From positions 310,001 through 374,000 of the forward strand of contig NC_014328.1 of NCBI RefSeq assembly GCF_000143685.1: a DNA stretch of 64,000 bases. Reading direction: 5' to 3'. A program made the translations under genes and the position numbers. Numbering within the stretch: the stretch's first letter is position 1; each line of letters begins with the position of its first letter. The notes below the pieces were generated by a model. The model searched no databases. It saw nothing but the letters and a program-made list of their open reading frames with translations, and was not told the origin of the DNA. This DNA comes from Clostridium ljungdahlii DSM 13528 (lineage in GTDB: Bacteria > Bacillota > Clostridia > Clostridiales > Clostridiaceae). Below are positions 63,734-64,000 of the stretch, piece after piece.

Positions 63734-64000
63734 ATGTCAGAAATAGTAAACAGTGCTCCTATAGGAGTAGAAAATTTAGTCTATGCAATTTTAACAGATG
63801 AAATTGCTTCAATTTATGGTACGCCGGCTTTGATTTCACCAGCAATAAATGTAAAAATAAGTCCAAAGAGCAATTCAGATACGCTGTATGCTGATAACAA
63901 AGCTGTAGAAACAGCTACATCATTAGGTGAGATAGATGTAGAAATTGAGACACAGGATCTACCACTTGAAGTACAGGCGGCACTTCTTGGACATACGATT
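63734..64000 (+). CDS. Phage major tail protein, phi13 family (partial, runs off the right edge)
   Basis: The visible 89 residues start SEIVNSAPIGVENLVYAILTDE and continue with SPAINVKISPKSNSDTLYADNKAVETA and EIDVEIETQDLPLEVQAALLGH, the pattern of phi13-type major tail tube proteins, which marks a siphophage. AAAGGAGGTAA precedes the ATG. The 3' part lies outside the window. Confidence 0.88.
   Translation, partial: MSEIVNSAPIGVENLVYAILTDEIASIYGTPALISPAINVKISPKSNSDTLYADNKAVETATSLGEIDVEIETQDLPLEVQAALLGHTI

Overview
This window comes from an AT-rich, low-GC Gram-positive bacterium, most likely a Clostridium sensu stricto (cluster I). The evidence is the strong A/T third-position bias, the AGGAGG-type ribosome binding sites with frequent GTG and TTG starts, the split transketolase, and the gene orders ftsE-ftsX-ctpA-(MinJ-like)-uvrB-uvrA, rapZ-yvcK-whiA and dnaE-pfkA-pyk. 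I cannot name the species from sequence alone.

Bases 1-31066 are ordinary chromosome, all on the + strand. They hold the end of an unrecognised gene, a two-subunit transketolase, cell division genes ftsE and ftsX, a PDZ/S41 protease and a PDZ membrane protein, the excinuclease genes uvrB, uvrA and uvrC, an FHA-FtsW/RodA-PBP cell-wall cluster, murB, the rapZ-yvcK-whiA set, a YtoI-like regulator split by a -1 frameshift at an A AAA AAG heptamer, dnaE, pfkA, pyk and an RlmD-type rRNA methyltransferase. Many units end in clear hairpin plus T-run terminators.

Bases 31067-31960 are a junction with no intact gene. It holds about 28-29 bp imperfect tandem repeats, a decayed serine-recombinase fragment, a strong terminator and a promoter. 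Bases 31961-40155 are a type I restriction-modification operon: a small HTH protein, a long HsdM, HsdS with duplicated half-repeats, and an HsdR with a C-terminal extension that appears to contain a helix-turn-helix.

Bases 40156-64000 are the early and structural part of an HK97-like prophage of siphophage type that continues past the right edge. Order: two palindromes, a structured leader, a sigma-like protein, a replication/recombination module (DUF2800 nuclease-like protein, DUF2815 protein, family A DNA polymerase, antirepressor, primase-like/VapE helicase, VRR-NUC nuclease, SNF2 helicase), an ArpU-like late regulator, HNH nuclease, a region with three DnaA-box-like sites and a GC-rich candidate cos region, a ParB/DNA-methyltransferase fusion, small accessory genes each preceded by a repeated stem-loop leader, then terminase, portal, ClpP-like protease, capsid, a probable moron nuclease, connector, closure and tail genes. 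A 30-residue hydrophobic peptide gene on the minus strand sits between the accessory genes.

No intact integrase and no CI-like repressor is visible here. Least explained by standard annotation are the three-copy leader, the minus-strand membrane peptide, the HTH-bearing HsdR and the frameshifted YtoI-like gene.
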